Source: Rhodamnia argentea
Taxonomy: Eukaryota; Streptophyta; Magnoliopsida; Myrtales; Myrtaceae
Length of the DNA: 64,000 nucleotides
Reading direction: 5' to 3'
Assembly (NCBI RefSeq): GCF_020921035.1
Contig: NC_063152.1
Location: forward strand, 11,422,001-11,486,000
Shown here: in pieces, positions 10,020 through 20,650 of the stretch
Numbering within the stretch: the first letter of the stretch is position 1
How the letters are laid out: every line of letters begins with the position of its first letter
Made by a program: the position numbers and the translations under genes
Notes under the pieces: model-generated
Databases searched by the model: none
Told to the model about the DNA's origin: nothing
The model's input: only the letters and a program-made list of their open reading frames with translations

Positions 10020-12583
10020 CCGATATCTTTGCAGCAGAGAAACCAAGATAATCTTAACAAAATTGGCTTTGCAATACGTTACGATTAAACCCCTACAGTA
10101 TAAGCAATTTTTTTTTTTTTTTTTCAGATTTAAGCAAGTCCTCCACATGCAAGCAGAGACAATTTACTAACAAAATATATCTTTTGAAACAAACTAAGTA
10201 GCACAACTCAATTGCACAAACAAAAATAAAGATTGGGTTTTTGTTTTCGGTGCTTTTTATTGTAAAGCTTTTATTATATAAGAACAATGTTGGCTTGGAC
10301 TACATCTCTATGCACCTTATTGGTTTTCATAACTAAGTAGCTTTATACCTATTTGATAAGTCGAACCCATAAGAAGGTGCCTGCTTTCTCACGGGAGATG
10401 AGAATGCATTTGCATTCTGTAGATGAATTCTAGTTCGTAGTTCTTTGGCAGAGCAGAGTTTACTTTTTTGTACAAGAGCATAAAGCCAACTCCTGCATAT
10501 TGTAACAACAACAATTTAATGTACCACTCACTGTCCGGGAAAAAATAAAACAAGACAAAATAGTAGGCGGTTGTATATACTTGCAATTTTACAAGTAGAA
10601 AAACTGCGTCCCAGTTCCCCAAATATATAAGAGAGGAAACCCCAATCCAACTTCAGATATCTGAGAACAAGATATCAAAAAAATCCAAGGCCAATAGTTC
10701 CTCTTTTCTCGTAGATTCTATTATGCAGGAACTCACAAATGAATCTAAAACAAAGAGAAAGGAAAAACGAATTCTCTAGAGAGTAGAAGCCAAGTCAAGG
10801 ACTAGTCTCATGAAGTCATTTTCTACCCCGGAAGAACTACGAATAAGAATTCATCTAGAGATCGGGTTGGCTCCAAAATAAGCAGTAAACAACTGGCATT
10901 CAAGAAGTTCTCGTAGGAATCTACCACGTAATACTGAAAAAATCCATCCGAAAGAGATAATCTTGCGTATCATCCACCACATATATAGAACTATAATCCC
11001 AAAAGAAGCCGACCTTTTAATGGATATCCGACATCTAGCACATTGTATCCCCAAATTAATAAAATTCCCCATATAACCATAATATAGCCAGCCCAAAGTC
11101 CCAACCAATTCGGTATAACACGAGCAACACCTTTCACTCCAAATAAGAAAAATTGCAACGACTATGCAGTCTATGATAGCGCCGGCTGAAACATACATCT
11201 ATCAAACAAATTACCCTAAATCATGATGATTATTAACTCAATTAGCAGCAACTAAGAACATGCGTTATTTTAGATCTAATAAAGGCACGGAACAATTGTT
11301 CCGATGACCAATATATCACAACACACATATGAGTTATTTCGGATCTAACAAAAAAAAAAAAAAAGATACCCCAATTTCGTAAATTCGAAGTCAACTAAAA
11401 ACGGTGGTAGAAATTTCGGATGCGAGCATGCATTAGAGGGTAAATGGCTTTGTTTCCCTAATAAGAACATGGTCTTTACAAAACTCTCACCAGCTTCAGT
11501 CGAGGAGCGAGCTAATATCGCTTTTGCATCCCACAATAATGAAAGCCTATAAGATGCACCGAGATTTAGTCCAAGCCAACATTGTTCTGATATAATTAGA
11601 ACTTTACAATAAAAAGTACCGAAAAAAAAATATAATCTTCCACAGAATAGAGGGATTACGGGTAGTCTACGCACTAATGGTGTAGCCAACTACTACGCTT
11701 ATCCAAAGAGGAGTAAATCGGCATGAGAAAAGAAAGGAAAAAACTGAAATTCATTGGTTACCAACAGGGATTGGGGAGAACACTTAAGTACTGAATACTT
11801 GTTTTAGACGGTGAAGCAAGCTAGAAGCTCAACATTCGAAAAGTAAACTCATGTTAGCTCAAAAATCAAAATGCAAAGCACATAGCTGAATATAGATTAG
11901 TGTACACCATCACTTACAACATCACTTCATCAGAGGCGTTGCTTAAGTTTTCTAATGCATATGCATACATATACGTAACGCACACAATTGCGTCCATTTA
12001 GATAGGTACACACATAGATAAACACGGACGGACAAGGGATACTCCACGATTAACCAATCATTTGGCAAAAGCTACGCCACTAGTTGCGCAAACTAAGCAT
12101 TTCTAATTTGGCCAAAATCATATTTTCGATGGGGGCTAATGAACACCAAGCATTTATAATCTATGATTATCATCATCAATCATCACAGTCACCTTCTTTG
12201 ACTCGAACCATTCGGGTGCTAATTTTTCGCTTCAAGCAAAAAGACTTCTCTTTTCTCAAGTAAAAGGAACATCTAAACACCAGAATCATCAAAGAAAATT
12301 CAACCGCAGTCGCGAAAACACAAGGGCCCTCGCATCAGCCTAATTAAAAGCCTCCATTCACTCTTTTGCAAGCTCTGCACTCCATGTACAACAAAAATAA
12401 AAGTCTTCCGTCTACATTAAGCAACAACTAAAACCCAAATAAATGCACCTAAACCAAAAGGAAATTCCTCATATAACCATAATGTAGACACAGACAGAGC
12501 AATCTTTCAAGCACGTACTTGCGGCTCCAACAATAGCAAGTAGGAAGTAGAATCCGAACAAGTCGGGCTTGGAGCGGACTGGT
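10020..12583. other. 2.5 kb without a recognised gene
   Basis: Several minus-strand frames of 77-115 codons occur (10389-10622, 10851-11198, 11345-11689). They have hydrophobic, tryptophan- and cysteine-rich translations that fit no family I know, and no linked splice structure. A 20 bp ATATAACCATAAT-type motif occurs at both about 11067 and about 12472. The sequence could be introns and UTR of the gene that supplied the UBL5 fragment next door, but nothing supports that directly. Confidence 0.4.
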
Positions 12584-12691
12584 CTTGTCGGCCCGGGTAC
12601 CGGTCCGGGCGGCGACGAGCTTCTTGAGGTCGCCAATGGTGTCGTCCCTGTTGCACTTCACCCTCGCCTTCTTCCCCGCCCGATCGTTCAG
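12584..12691 (-). pseudogene. UBL5 (ubiquitin-like protein 5) fragment
   Basis: Thirty-six codons read [27 protein letters not shown] and TGTRADK, matching the N-terminal half of UBL5/HUB1, a 73-residue ubiquitin-like modifier involved in pre-mRNA splicing. The initiating MIEVV is replaced by unrelated sequence with a stop. After TGTRADK the conserved IVIQKWY segment is replaced by a foreign frame. Only about residues 6-41 remain, so this is not a working gene. It lies just left of a minisatellite. Confidence 0.75.
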
Positions 12692-12737
12692 CTTTCAACG
12701 GACCGCAGCTGTCTCTGCTAGGTCGGGAGTCGATTTT

Positions 12738-13020
12738 GGAGGGAGAGAGAGCAGGGAGTAGTCGCTGGGCATGAGATGAGGAGAGTGAGTAGAGTAGGTT
12801 TCTCGATCGCGATTCGGGAGTGACGAAGAGAGCAGAGCGGAATCGCGTGTCGTCGAGAGGGAGGGAGGGAGAGAGAGCAAGGAGTAGTCATTGGGCATGA
12901 GACGAGGAGAGAGAACAAAGTAGGGTTTCTCGATCGCGATTCAAGAGTGACGGAGAGAGCAGAGCAGAGGTGCGTGTTTGGGAGGGAGGGAGAGAGAGCG
13001 GAGAGTGAATAGTGAAGAGA
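12738..13020. repeat. Minisatellite, about 126-bp unit, 2.2 copies
   Basis: GGAGTAGTC occurs at 12755 and 12881, each followed by GGGCATGAGA, TTTCTCGATCGCGATTC and AGAGCAGAGC. A third, partial unit begins near 12980 with GGAGGGAGGGAGAGAGAGCG. The units differ by several substitutions. Long open frames over this region come from its purine-rich composition. Confidence 0.8.
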
Positions 13021-13300
13021 GATTGAGGTAGGGCGGAGAGCACGTCTCACGAGGGAGGTGGGAGGAAAAGAGAGACCACGAGCGAGAGTTCAAAATTTGA
13101 GCCGACGAGTGGGCCCGCTTCGGACACGTGTCGCACATCCGAAAGAGTTGGATTTTTTTGTGACAGTGGAGAGAGAAATGCTAGCTCATTTCAATTTTTC
13201 TGAGAAACGGCCCCACAATTGCCACGTGTCGCACTCGGACTAGTGAGCTGGACCACGTCGGACTTACTAAGTCTGTACGCAATATTTTCTCCTTGGACTA

Positions 13301-13752
13301 CTACTTTCAAGTACCAAAGTTTGACTTAAGTCCCGGATAGCATGAAATGGGTTGATCAAGGAGTTGTTCACTGTGAAGACCTGATTTTCCATCAAATAAG
13401 CGGAATAAGTAATGTCAAGCTTGAATTATGCGGGATTATGAATTGGGAGCTTTAATAATTGGCGCGGTGAAGTATTGATACACTTCAGCATTCGACAATG
13501 GCCTTATGGCTGGAGAGGCAAACTAAGCTCTACATATTGACAGCATCGTTATGTGCGGGGGCTTGGATTTCGGCCGCAATGCCCCCCAATTCGACATTGG
13601 CCGAGTTCGAGCAGTGGATGGCCCGCCATGGACAGAATTACGAGGATAATCTTGAGAAGGCAAAGCGTTACGCGATCTTTCTAGAGACCTTGCGCTTCAT
13701 CGAAGCATTCAACTACAATGCAGCTAATCGGAGCTACAAAGTGGGTCTGAAG
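13301..13752 (+). pseudogene. Papain-like cysteine protease fragment, rearranged (copy B)
   Basis: Two pieces of a SAG12-like cysteine protease are present in swapped order. The second piece in the frame (13483-13752) encodes a signal peptide (MALWLERQTKLYILTASLC) and the start of the I29 inhibitor prodomain (FEQWMARHGQNYEDNLEKAKRY, shown here only as a span) up to YKVGL. The first piece in the window (13301-13482) corresponds to the stretch between prodomain and mature enzyme (VPDSMKWVDQGVV), which belongs downstream. In copy C the pieces are in native order. No catalytic Cys, His or Asn region is present, so no active protease can be made. Confidence 0.8.
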
Positions 13753-15067
13753 TATTGGATTTTGGTTCATAATTGGCCCCATGAAATCCGGAATTGGCGG
13801 ATCATTAATTGTCATTAGTTATCTTCGAACCGCAAATAGAACAATCACGCGAAGTTTGGTTCAAGATTGAGGCACGAAGGCCCCCAACCGACCGCCACTC
13901 TTCCACCGAACTTGACCCTCTAAAAAAGGGGCTGATTTTCTCTCTCTTCCTCTCATTTGCTCCCCCTCGTTTTCCATGGACAGCCTCCCTCTTCTTCTAC
14001 TTCATCTTTTTCTTCTCTTCTTTGGTGAATCCACCCAAGCGACTCCTCTTGCTCTCGTGCCCACGCCGGCAACTCCCTAGCTAGACAACCACTGTCCACG
14101 AGCTGTTGTAGGCCTCGTGTCCCAGCTCTCGATGTCACTTGCCTTGCCGCTCCCGCTCGGTGACCCGCATGATGCCACTTAGACGAGAAGGTCGGTTTGA
14201 GCTCATCCGGAAGGCAACTCAAGCCCCGTTTCTTCGTATGAAGTCCTAAGGTTGTGGGTAATTTGAATCTATGGGCTGATCGTCGAAGAAGTTAATGGAA
14301 CATCCTCAATTTGAGTGTCACCGAAGTAGTAGGAAGGAACCATGGTTTGTTTGGCGTCAATTCAACCCCGTTGTCTTTGTACATAATCCTAGGCAAGTAA
14401 ATATCTATCCTTACCACTAGATTGTTCATTTGTCATTGGTTTTAGCATGAATTCTCGATGTTTGAAAATGGGTATGATTGTGAGTACTCGGATTTGCATG
14501 ATGGGGAAATTGGTGGTTCATGAGCGATCCATTACATGAGTTGGTGCCTTTTTAGATATCGGGTAAGTGAAATATGTGAGCCGATCGTCTTGGCTGTCGA
14601 TGATTCTTGACGAATTGGAGTGGGACTGGGTAAAAGAAGGTTCGGCTCTATGGATTGGGGAAGGATATATGAAGTTCGGTGCATGCATGATGAATTCGCT
14701 GGTTATGTGGTGAACATCTGTCTTTGGGTAGGTTGAAAGTAGAGCACAGATCGTCCGGCAGGTCTTGTGTGAGAAAACTTGGCCTAGTTGAAATTACTTG
14801 GGTTAGGAATTGGAGCCATATCGAGTGTCATCATTTTAATATGTTGGGATCTAGAATTGAAATTAGTTCATATAGTTGAACTACGAAATGGTATGTCGGA
14901 CTCGTGTTAGCTGTTTGAGAATTATTATGCTCAATGAATGGAAATTTTTTTCCGACCAAAAAACAAAATTAAGAAATCAAAATTTACTGAATAAAACTGC
15001 AATAAGAAAACAAATAATACTGAAACAATCTTTAATATGCATTTAATACCATATTTATTTCAGGACA
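13753..15067. mobile_element. Candidate solo LTR in the array unit (copy B)
   Basis: In copy C this sequence starts TGTTGG and ends GGACA, flanked on both sides by TGAAG, a 5 bp target-site-type repeat. In copy B the first bases are TATTGG, but TGAAG is still found at 13748-13752 and 15068-15072. It separates the protease fragment from the lipase 3' flank and has no significant open frame. The length of about 1.3 kb fits a solo LTR. No internal domain or second copy outside the array was found, so the call is tentative. Confidence 0.4.
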
Positions 15068-15251
15068 TGAAGGTAAACAAAAGATCGGACATATAGCTTA
15101 GGAACATCAGTGCAACACACATAACTTAGTCCACCTAGTACAACTCAATCAAACAACTCCACTTCTGCATTAGGAACCTTTATTCTGCTGCTGCTGCTGC
15201 TGCTAAGTCATAAAGTAGCAACTTATTGGTAATAGCTTATCAGACTTGGGA

Positions 15252-16553
15252 CTATTCGTTCTGATCATCTTCTGGTCGAGGTGGGATGTACGGAGAGGCC
15301 ATGCTCCAGCTCCCATCGTTCCCATTCTGGACCATGTCCTTGTTCTTCGCCACCCACCACTTCACCGGAAATTTGTACTTGCTATCGTCCAGGGCATCCC
15401 AATTCTTGTTCAGCAGCGAAATATCGCGTCGGCCCTTGAGATCAAAGTGGTTACTACTAATCCCTTGGGTCCCGGTGACTAGATGCAGGTACGTCTCCAA
15501 CTGATGCGCGATTCCCATGGCGCCGGAAAGACTACTGGTGAGGGGCCTCAGGTATGGGGACTTGCGCGAGTCGACCGTCAGCTGTTCTCCGACATGGTCA
15601 TATCCGACTGGAGGGAAGAAGGGAACGATATCAATGGCATTGACCACGCGAAGGCCACGGAGCTTCTCCGATGATGAGAACAACTCCTGGAAGCTCTCGT
15701 TCCCGACCTTGGGGCTGGCGAAGGCAAACGCCGTCACCAGGCAGGCTTTCTCAGGGTGGTCGGTGGGCACGTTGTACTTGTTGGTCACGATGTCCAGCGC
15801 GTTGAGCGTTGCCAAAGCCGCACCCATGCTGTAGCCGACCACTGTTATGCTGATTGGCTCATCTTTACCGGCGTAGAGATCCACTTGCTTCCGGACCTCC
15901 ATTAGAACCTGACCAAAGTAGTGCAATCTTTAGTTAAGTAAATTCTAGGGTAAATTAGCAAGAGCAATGTTTAGTACGAGTGAATTTCAAACCTGGTCTC
16001 TGGCACTATGCTTCACGTACGGATCAAATAAAGCATTTTTCGTGTACAACATGTGCCAGCCACCGTGAATCCGGACATCCTTGTGCTTGTCTTTTGGGAA
16101 AATGTCGGTCGCAGGGACCAGATAGTCGATAAGATCAGACATGGCCTCCAAGGGCTCTGTCGTTCCTCTCCAAGCGACCAAGATGTCCCTCCTCCCAAAG
16201 TTCGTGGTCACCTCATCGGTGCTCACAGCGACGTACCCGGCCCAAGACCTGTCTGGAACCAGTGGGAGATCGAGCAACTTCGTCGGCACGTAAAAGTACC
16301 GGGTCACCTCGTACCTGAACGGGTTATTGGCCGTCTCGAGACCCACTTCCTGGAAGAGCTTGTCCATGGGGAACCGGGGCAGGCCGTAGCCCTTCGACTC
16401 CGCCTGGCCGTTGAACCCATCAGAAATGGCTTGGACTCGTTCGCCGTAGTGTACGAGGTACATCCGGAGATCCTCGTCCAGAGGATCCAACATGCCCTCC
16501 CAGTAGGTCTCGCCGCTGAGGTCAGTCCATGGCCTTGAGCTGTTTCCTCCCAT
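15252..16553 (-). CDS. DAD1-like class II phospholipase A1, subtype X (copy B)
   Basis: This is a fungal-lipase-type alpha/beta hydrolase predicted to cleave sn-1 acyl chains of phospho- or galactolipids. Two exons: 16553-15993 (187 codons) and 15908-15252, separated by an 84 bp GT-AG intron in phase 0, giving 405 aa, the normal size for class II PLA1. The N-terminal part has LLDPLD-like and YGERVQAI segments and the conserved AWRGT. The nucleophile elbow is GYSMG (Ser214) instead of the usual GHSLG. Asp280 in DIVP and His322 in HQLETYLH complete the probable triad. There is no obvious plastid transit peptide, so a cytosolic enzyme is likely. The start is the first ATG (ACCATGGGAGG context). 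It is nearly identical to the copy at 62222-63523, with about 8 amino-acid differences. Substrate is unknown. Confidence 0.92.
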
Positions 16554-16632
16554 GGTATCTCTCTCTCTTTCACTGGTAATTTTTGTTCTCTAGATGGAAA
16601 GGCTTGTGGAGACGCAGTCTTGCTTCCATGCA

Positions 16633-16639
16633 ATTTATA
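16633..16639 (-). promoter_or_regulatory. TATA box of subtype X lipase (copy B)
   Basis: TATAAAT on the minus strand lies about 80 bp upstream of the ATG at 16553. The leader between them ends in a GA-rich stretch just before ACCATGG. The site is conserved at 63603-63609 in copy C. Confidence 0.6.
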
Positions 16640-16733
16640 GACTCAACCTTTTCACAGTGCCATCCAATCTTGATGAGTTACGTGATAGAGTTGCTTTTTG
16701 CACTATCTAGCACGAGAAAAACTTTCCTGATTG

Positions 16734-18480
16734 TATATTTGAGGTGAAACTTCCACGTTTTTTTTTTTTTCCCTTAGGCCCACCTATATTAAATAGCGCT
16801 ACGAACAGAATGGATAAGAGCGACCATGCATTTTTTTTGGGAAAACCGCTAGTCTGACGGTTTGACAGTATTGTTTATTACTTCTAATCCCACGATTTTC
16901 TAATTAATAAGCACTTTATACAAAATACCTTGTGATGGTGTGTGAATCTGCTATCAAAAATAACCGACTGTCTTGTCGGATCGTCAGAGAAGTATTTTCC
17001 TTTCTTTAGTAAGTGAGAATGCTAATTTTTAGTCTCATAAGGATCTCTTGCTAGCATAGAACGCTAGAATCTCGAAATTGCATGCCCAAGATTGTATGCT
17101 TGGAGTTTACATGTCTATGTACGGAAGGATACAGAATGTTCCAATGTTCTTTCCAAGGCGCTATGTACGGAAGGATACAAAATGTTCCAATGTTTTTTCC
17201 TAGGCAATGTGTAATGCAATTATTGATGAATGGGAATGGACCATCCACTTTGGCGAAAAGTACCAAAAAGTCGTAAATCTATTGCTTTAATATTAATTTA
17301 CTCCTAAACTTTTTTAATTTGGCCAATTTAGTTTTAAACATTTTTATATTGGCACCAATTCGGTTCATCGGGTCAATTTAAGCTGGAAATTGCTCATGTG
17401 GACGCCGACAGTTGCATGTCGCACGGTTGGCGCCGATCGAGATATTTTTTTATAATTGTATGCGGCACGACCATCCTACGTGGCACCCCTCATCCATTTA
17501 TGTATGCACTTTTTCAACCACTGAAACTTGTCAAACAAGAAAAATGTGCATCGTGATGGACCATTCACCCGTGAGAAGTGCTCTACGACTCATTATAGTG
17601 TTGTCCAAAAAGTTCTATACATATTGCACTTTTGTCAATTCAGTCATAAACCTTTTAATTTTTTTAATTGAGCCCTAAACTTTTTCATAGTTTTGCCAAT
17701 GAAATTCATCCTGTCAATTTTGGCCAGAAATCACCGATGTAGATGCCGGCTATCCCACATTGGCATAGTCGGCGCCGAAATTGATAATTTTTAGAATATT
17801 TTTATATTTTTTAGACTATTTAATAATTTTTTTATTTCTTTTGACTTTTATTTCTTTTCTTTTTTTTTCTTTTCTTATTTTTTCTTTTTCTTTTATCAAT
17901 GATCGATGAGGGTCATCGGGCATCGCGGGCTGTTGGGTGAGAGCCGCAACCCTCACTCACACCGGTTGCTAAGAAAAGAAAAAATGGAAAAAAATATTAT
18001 AAATTCATTAAAAATTTTCAAGTCATCAACGACAGTACCATGCTAATAGTTTCTAGCTAAAATTGGCTGGATAGACTCAATTGGCAAAATTAAAAGGTTT
18101 AGGACTAAATTAGTAAAAGTGTAATAGATTTAAGATTTTTTTTTTTAGACAATCTTATCCGTGCACCAAGAATACAAGGCTGGGAATAAGAAAGAGAGGA
18201 AGAGAAAAAAGATAGTGACTGAAAAATCGGAGCTCTTGATAACGGTGCTTAGGGTTTTCTTGTTACGTAAAATTCTTGTGAAACACATGTGCCTTTTCTC
18301 GTCCACTATTGAGTGATTATTGCAATTATATTGTCGCTTAGCTTTGGTACTATGTCAGGTCTGGAACATGCGCCTGTCCTATTTGTTTGGCCGATCCTGT
18401 CCCCGTGCACGAGAAAAATGAAGGGAATTGCTATTCCGTCCTCCACCAATTGTTGATTACTTTTAGAATAATCCTTATTA
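16734..18480. repeat. Duplicated lipase-upstream flank, copy B
   Basis: This is collinear with 1-1680 (copy A) and, at its start, with 63704-64000 (copy C). It includes a copy of the composite inverted-repeat element (17253-18158). A small internal duplication of a 60 bp piece containing ATGTACGGAAGGATAC is seen at 17117-17200 and is absent from copy A. No gene is seen. Confidence 0.8.
17253..18158. mobile_element. Composite inverted-repeat (MITE-like) element, copy B
   Basis: Same structure as 473-1409: left termini near 17253 and 17602, and an inverted right terminus near 18158 (AATAGATTTAAGA, T-run, GACAATCTTA). It was carried along with the segmental duplication rather than inserted independently. 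Confidence 0.5.
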
Positions 18481-19165
18481 ATAGGCAAAGATCAATCATA
18501 TCATACGGTGATGAACTAAAACTTTACTTAGTGTGTGGAGGCTGAGTGATAAAACAATTGCCTCCGATATTATCAATCCCGCTCCATTCTTTTCTCACGC
18601 GGATCAATTTGTCAACCGGTAGTTGCTGCTTCGTGCTGTTTTTCTCGATTTAACATTTTGCATGTATTTGTCACATCAATTTGCATATAATAAATCACGG
18701 CCATCCAACGTGGCAGACCGGCATGAACAATTTGTGGATCTACACCACAAGACCACCTCCAAAGCATGACCCCCGGCCACAATCGCACCTCCGATCGGGC
18801 CTTCGCCGCTCCCCGCCGCCGCCATGGGCCGGCCCCGAGCACCAACACCACTCTCTTTGTGTACTCCTCCACCTCGAATCGGACACCGCCGAGCCCATAC
18901 CCGATCCTTCACTATTTGATGCATCGTTTTTGTTTGAAGCTAATTTACCATATCAACGTTGACAAACTCCAATGCCGTCTTCCTCTCTTACTCCTGTTCT
19001 TACGCACCGACCTCCATGCCGCCACTATTGGAGTCACCGTCTCCACCTCTCTTTGCTCTCGTGGTTCTCTATTAGGTAGTACAGATGCAATCAAATCACA
19101 ATTGGTCCCCCGCCACCCACTCCGCCCCCCTCCCCCACCACACCACCACCACCCCAACCCCCCCA

Positions 19166-19215
<50 letters not shown>

Positions 19216-19287
19216 GGTGTGCTAGCTGTTAGATCCAATCATCGAGATCTCGAGAAGTCGTAACTTTTAACTAGGCCATCCGATTTT
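18481..19287. other. Intergenic, ends in (CT)n
   Basis: No gene is recognised. Open frames over 18676-19263 on both strands are proline/histidine-rich or low complexity. A CT microsatellite lies at 19166-19211. The last 60 bases (ATCGAGATCTCGAGAAG... CCATCCGAT) resemble 24290-24350 and 1770-1800, so they belong to a dispersed repeat into which the copia element inserted. Confidence 0.5.
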
Positions 19288-19292
19288 GAGGT

Positions 19293-20102
19293 TGTTGCGC
19301 GGAACAAGCGACCGAACAATAAAATAGACAGAACAAGAAAATAAATCGGACACCGGATGTACGTGGTTCGGTCGTAGAGACCTACGTCCACGGGGAGAGC
19401 AGCAACGAATTTCACTATAGAACGAGCGATACACGGAGATTATAGAACCACACTCGAGTAACTCAAACACTCTCGGTGTTTCCTAAGCCCCAATTACATC
19501 CAAGAGCACACACAGTGTTTAGCCCACAATTCCTAACGAAATAATCTCTCAATCTCGCAAAGGAATTACACAAATCTAACCTCAAGATTTAATCTGCTTC
19601 AACACTTGAATTCTTGATGTAATTCCACGGAATAAATCCCACAAGCAAGCACTCGATAACCGGTGCTTCAAGAACTCTGCATCAACTTCGGCACACCAAG
19701 CACTCAAACGAAATTGGTGCTTCAAGGACTCTTCGTGACAGCCACGGTGTTGCTTTCCTTTTATATGAAAGTGAGTCCCACAAAAAGACAAAACCTTGAG
19801 TTCTTCATATCACCACTTGAGAAATCCTCGTTGGTTAGCAAAAGAAAAAAACCTCCAGTTGACCAAGTCCACCTTGGACTTATCTTTCCCTTGTTTTAAT
19901 TTCTTTCTCGCTGACTCCAACGGATCAAATCCAATCTTGATCATGATTTGCATCATACGAACAGGAAATATAATTTCCACCGCTTCCATCAAGATTTCGG
20001 TGATATTCAAGCAAATCTTATCTTTAATTTCAAGATCAAGATATATCTATTTTGGAATTTAAATTTCCGTTTCGATCTTAAACTCGAGACATATTTTCAA
20101 CA
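19293..20102 (-). repeat. 3' LTR of the copia element
   Basis: An 810 bp LTR. In element orientation it starts TGTTGAAAATATG and ends in GCGCAACA. Next to it, in the interior, the purine-rich tract AAGGTGGAGAT (rc of 20103-20113) is the likely polypurine primer. Confidence 0.9.
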
Positions 20103-20194
20103 ATCTCCACCTTGGCTCGACGTTTAAGCTAAGTCATAATCGCTTTGCTAGTATCCGAACATCATCTGCTACTCTCCCAACAGCCCCGATGGGC

Positions 20195-20650
20195 TCAACC
20201 GCTACAGATGTCTTCTAAGTCCAAGTCGCACTTGAACTTTGTCATAACCGTGGACCTCATCAGAATACCAACCGAACATGCACCTTTAATCGCTCCACAA
20301 GAACTTTCTGATACAAGCTCCTTAATCACGGATAAAGCAAAACCATTATTGCATCCATATCCGTCGGGAGATCGAACACGTACCTTGTCAATATCAGCGA
20401 TTCTGACAACCGTTGGCTCTATAGGCTCCACCTCGCTACAAGCACCATTCGTGTCGATTATCGCGCTAAAATCTGCTACCTCGGGAGTTTCGGTTTGCAA
20501 CTCCACCTCAAGCCGAACACCGTTCGGATCCGTATTAACACTGCCACAAACACTCCTAGCCTGAAGTATTGGAGACTCGTCAAAGGTAACTTTTCTGCTG
20601 CGAATAGGTGAATTTATATTTGAGCACCACAACCGATAGCCCCGCTCACC
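20195..20650 (-). pseudogene. Continuation of the copia frame beyond TGA
   Basis: In frame with the polyprotein above and separated by a single TGA that a C-to-T change in CGA would explain. It encodes GYRLWCSNINSP and VTFDES, the linker that normally precedes copia reverse transcriptase, then about 100 acidic residues, and stops at 20195, about 90 bp before the LTR. The polymerase domain is therefore precisely missing. Confidence 0.75.

Noticed and set aside
10851..11198. 115-codon minus-strand frame with hydrophobic segments
   Set aside because: No family resemblance, no splice context, no partner frame; a single Met-to-stop frame of this length is expected by chance in AT-rich DNA.
18766..19263. 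165-codon plus-strand frame ending in a Ser-Leu repeat
   Set aside because: The C-terminal part is the translated CT microsatellite, and the rest is low-complexity Pro/His; the opposite strand is equally open.
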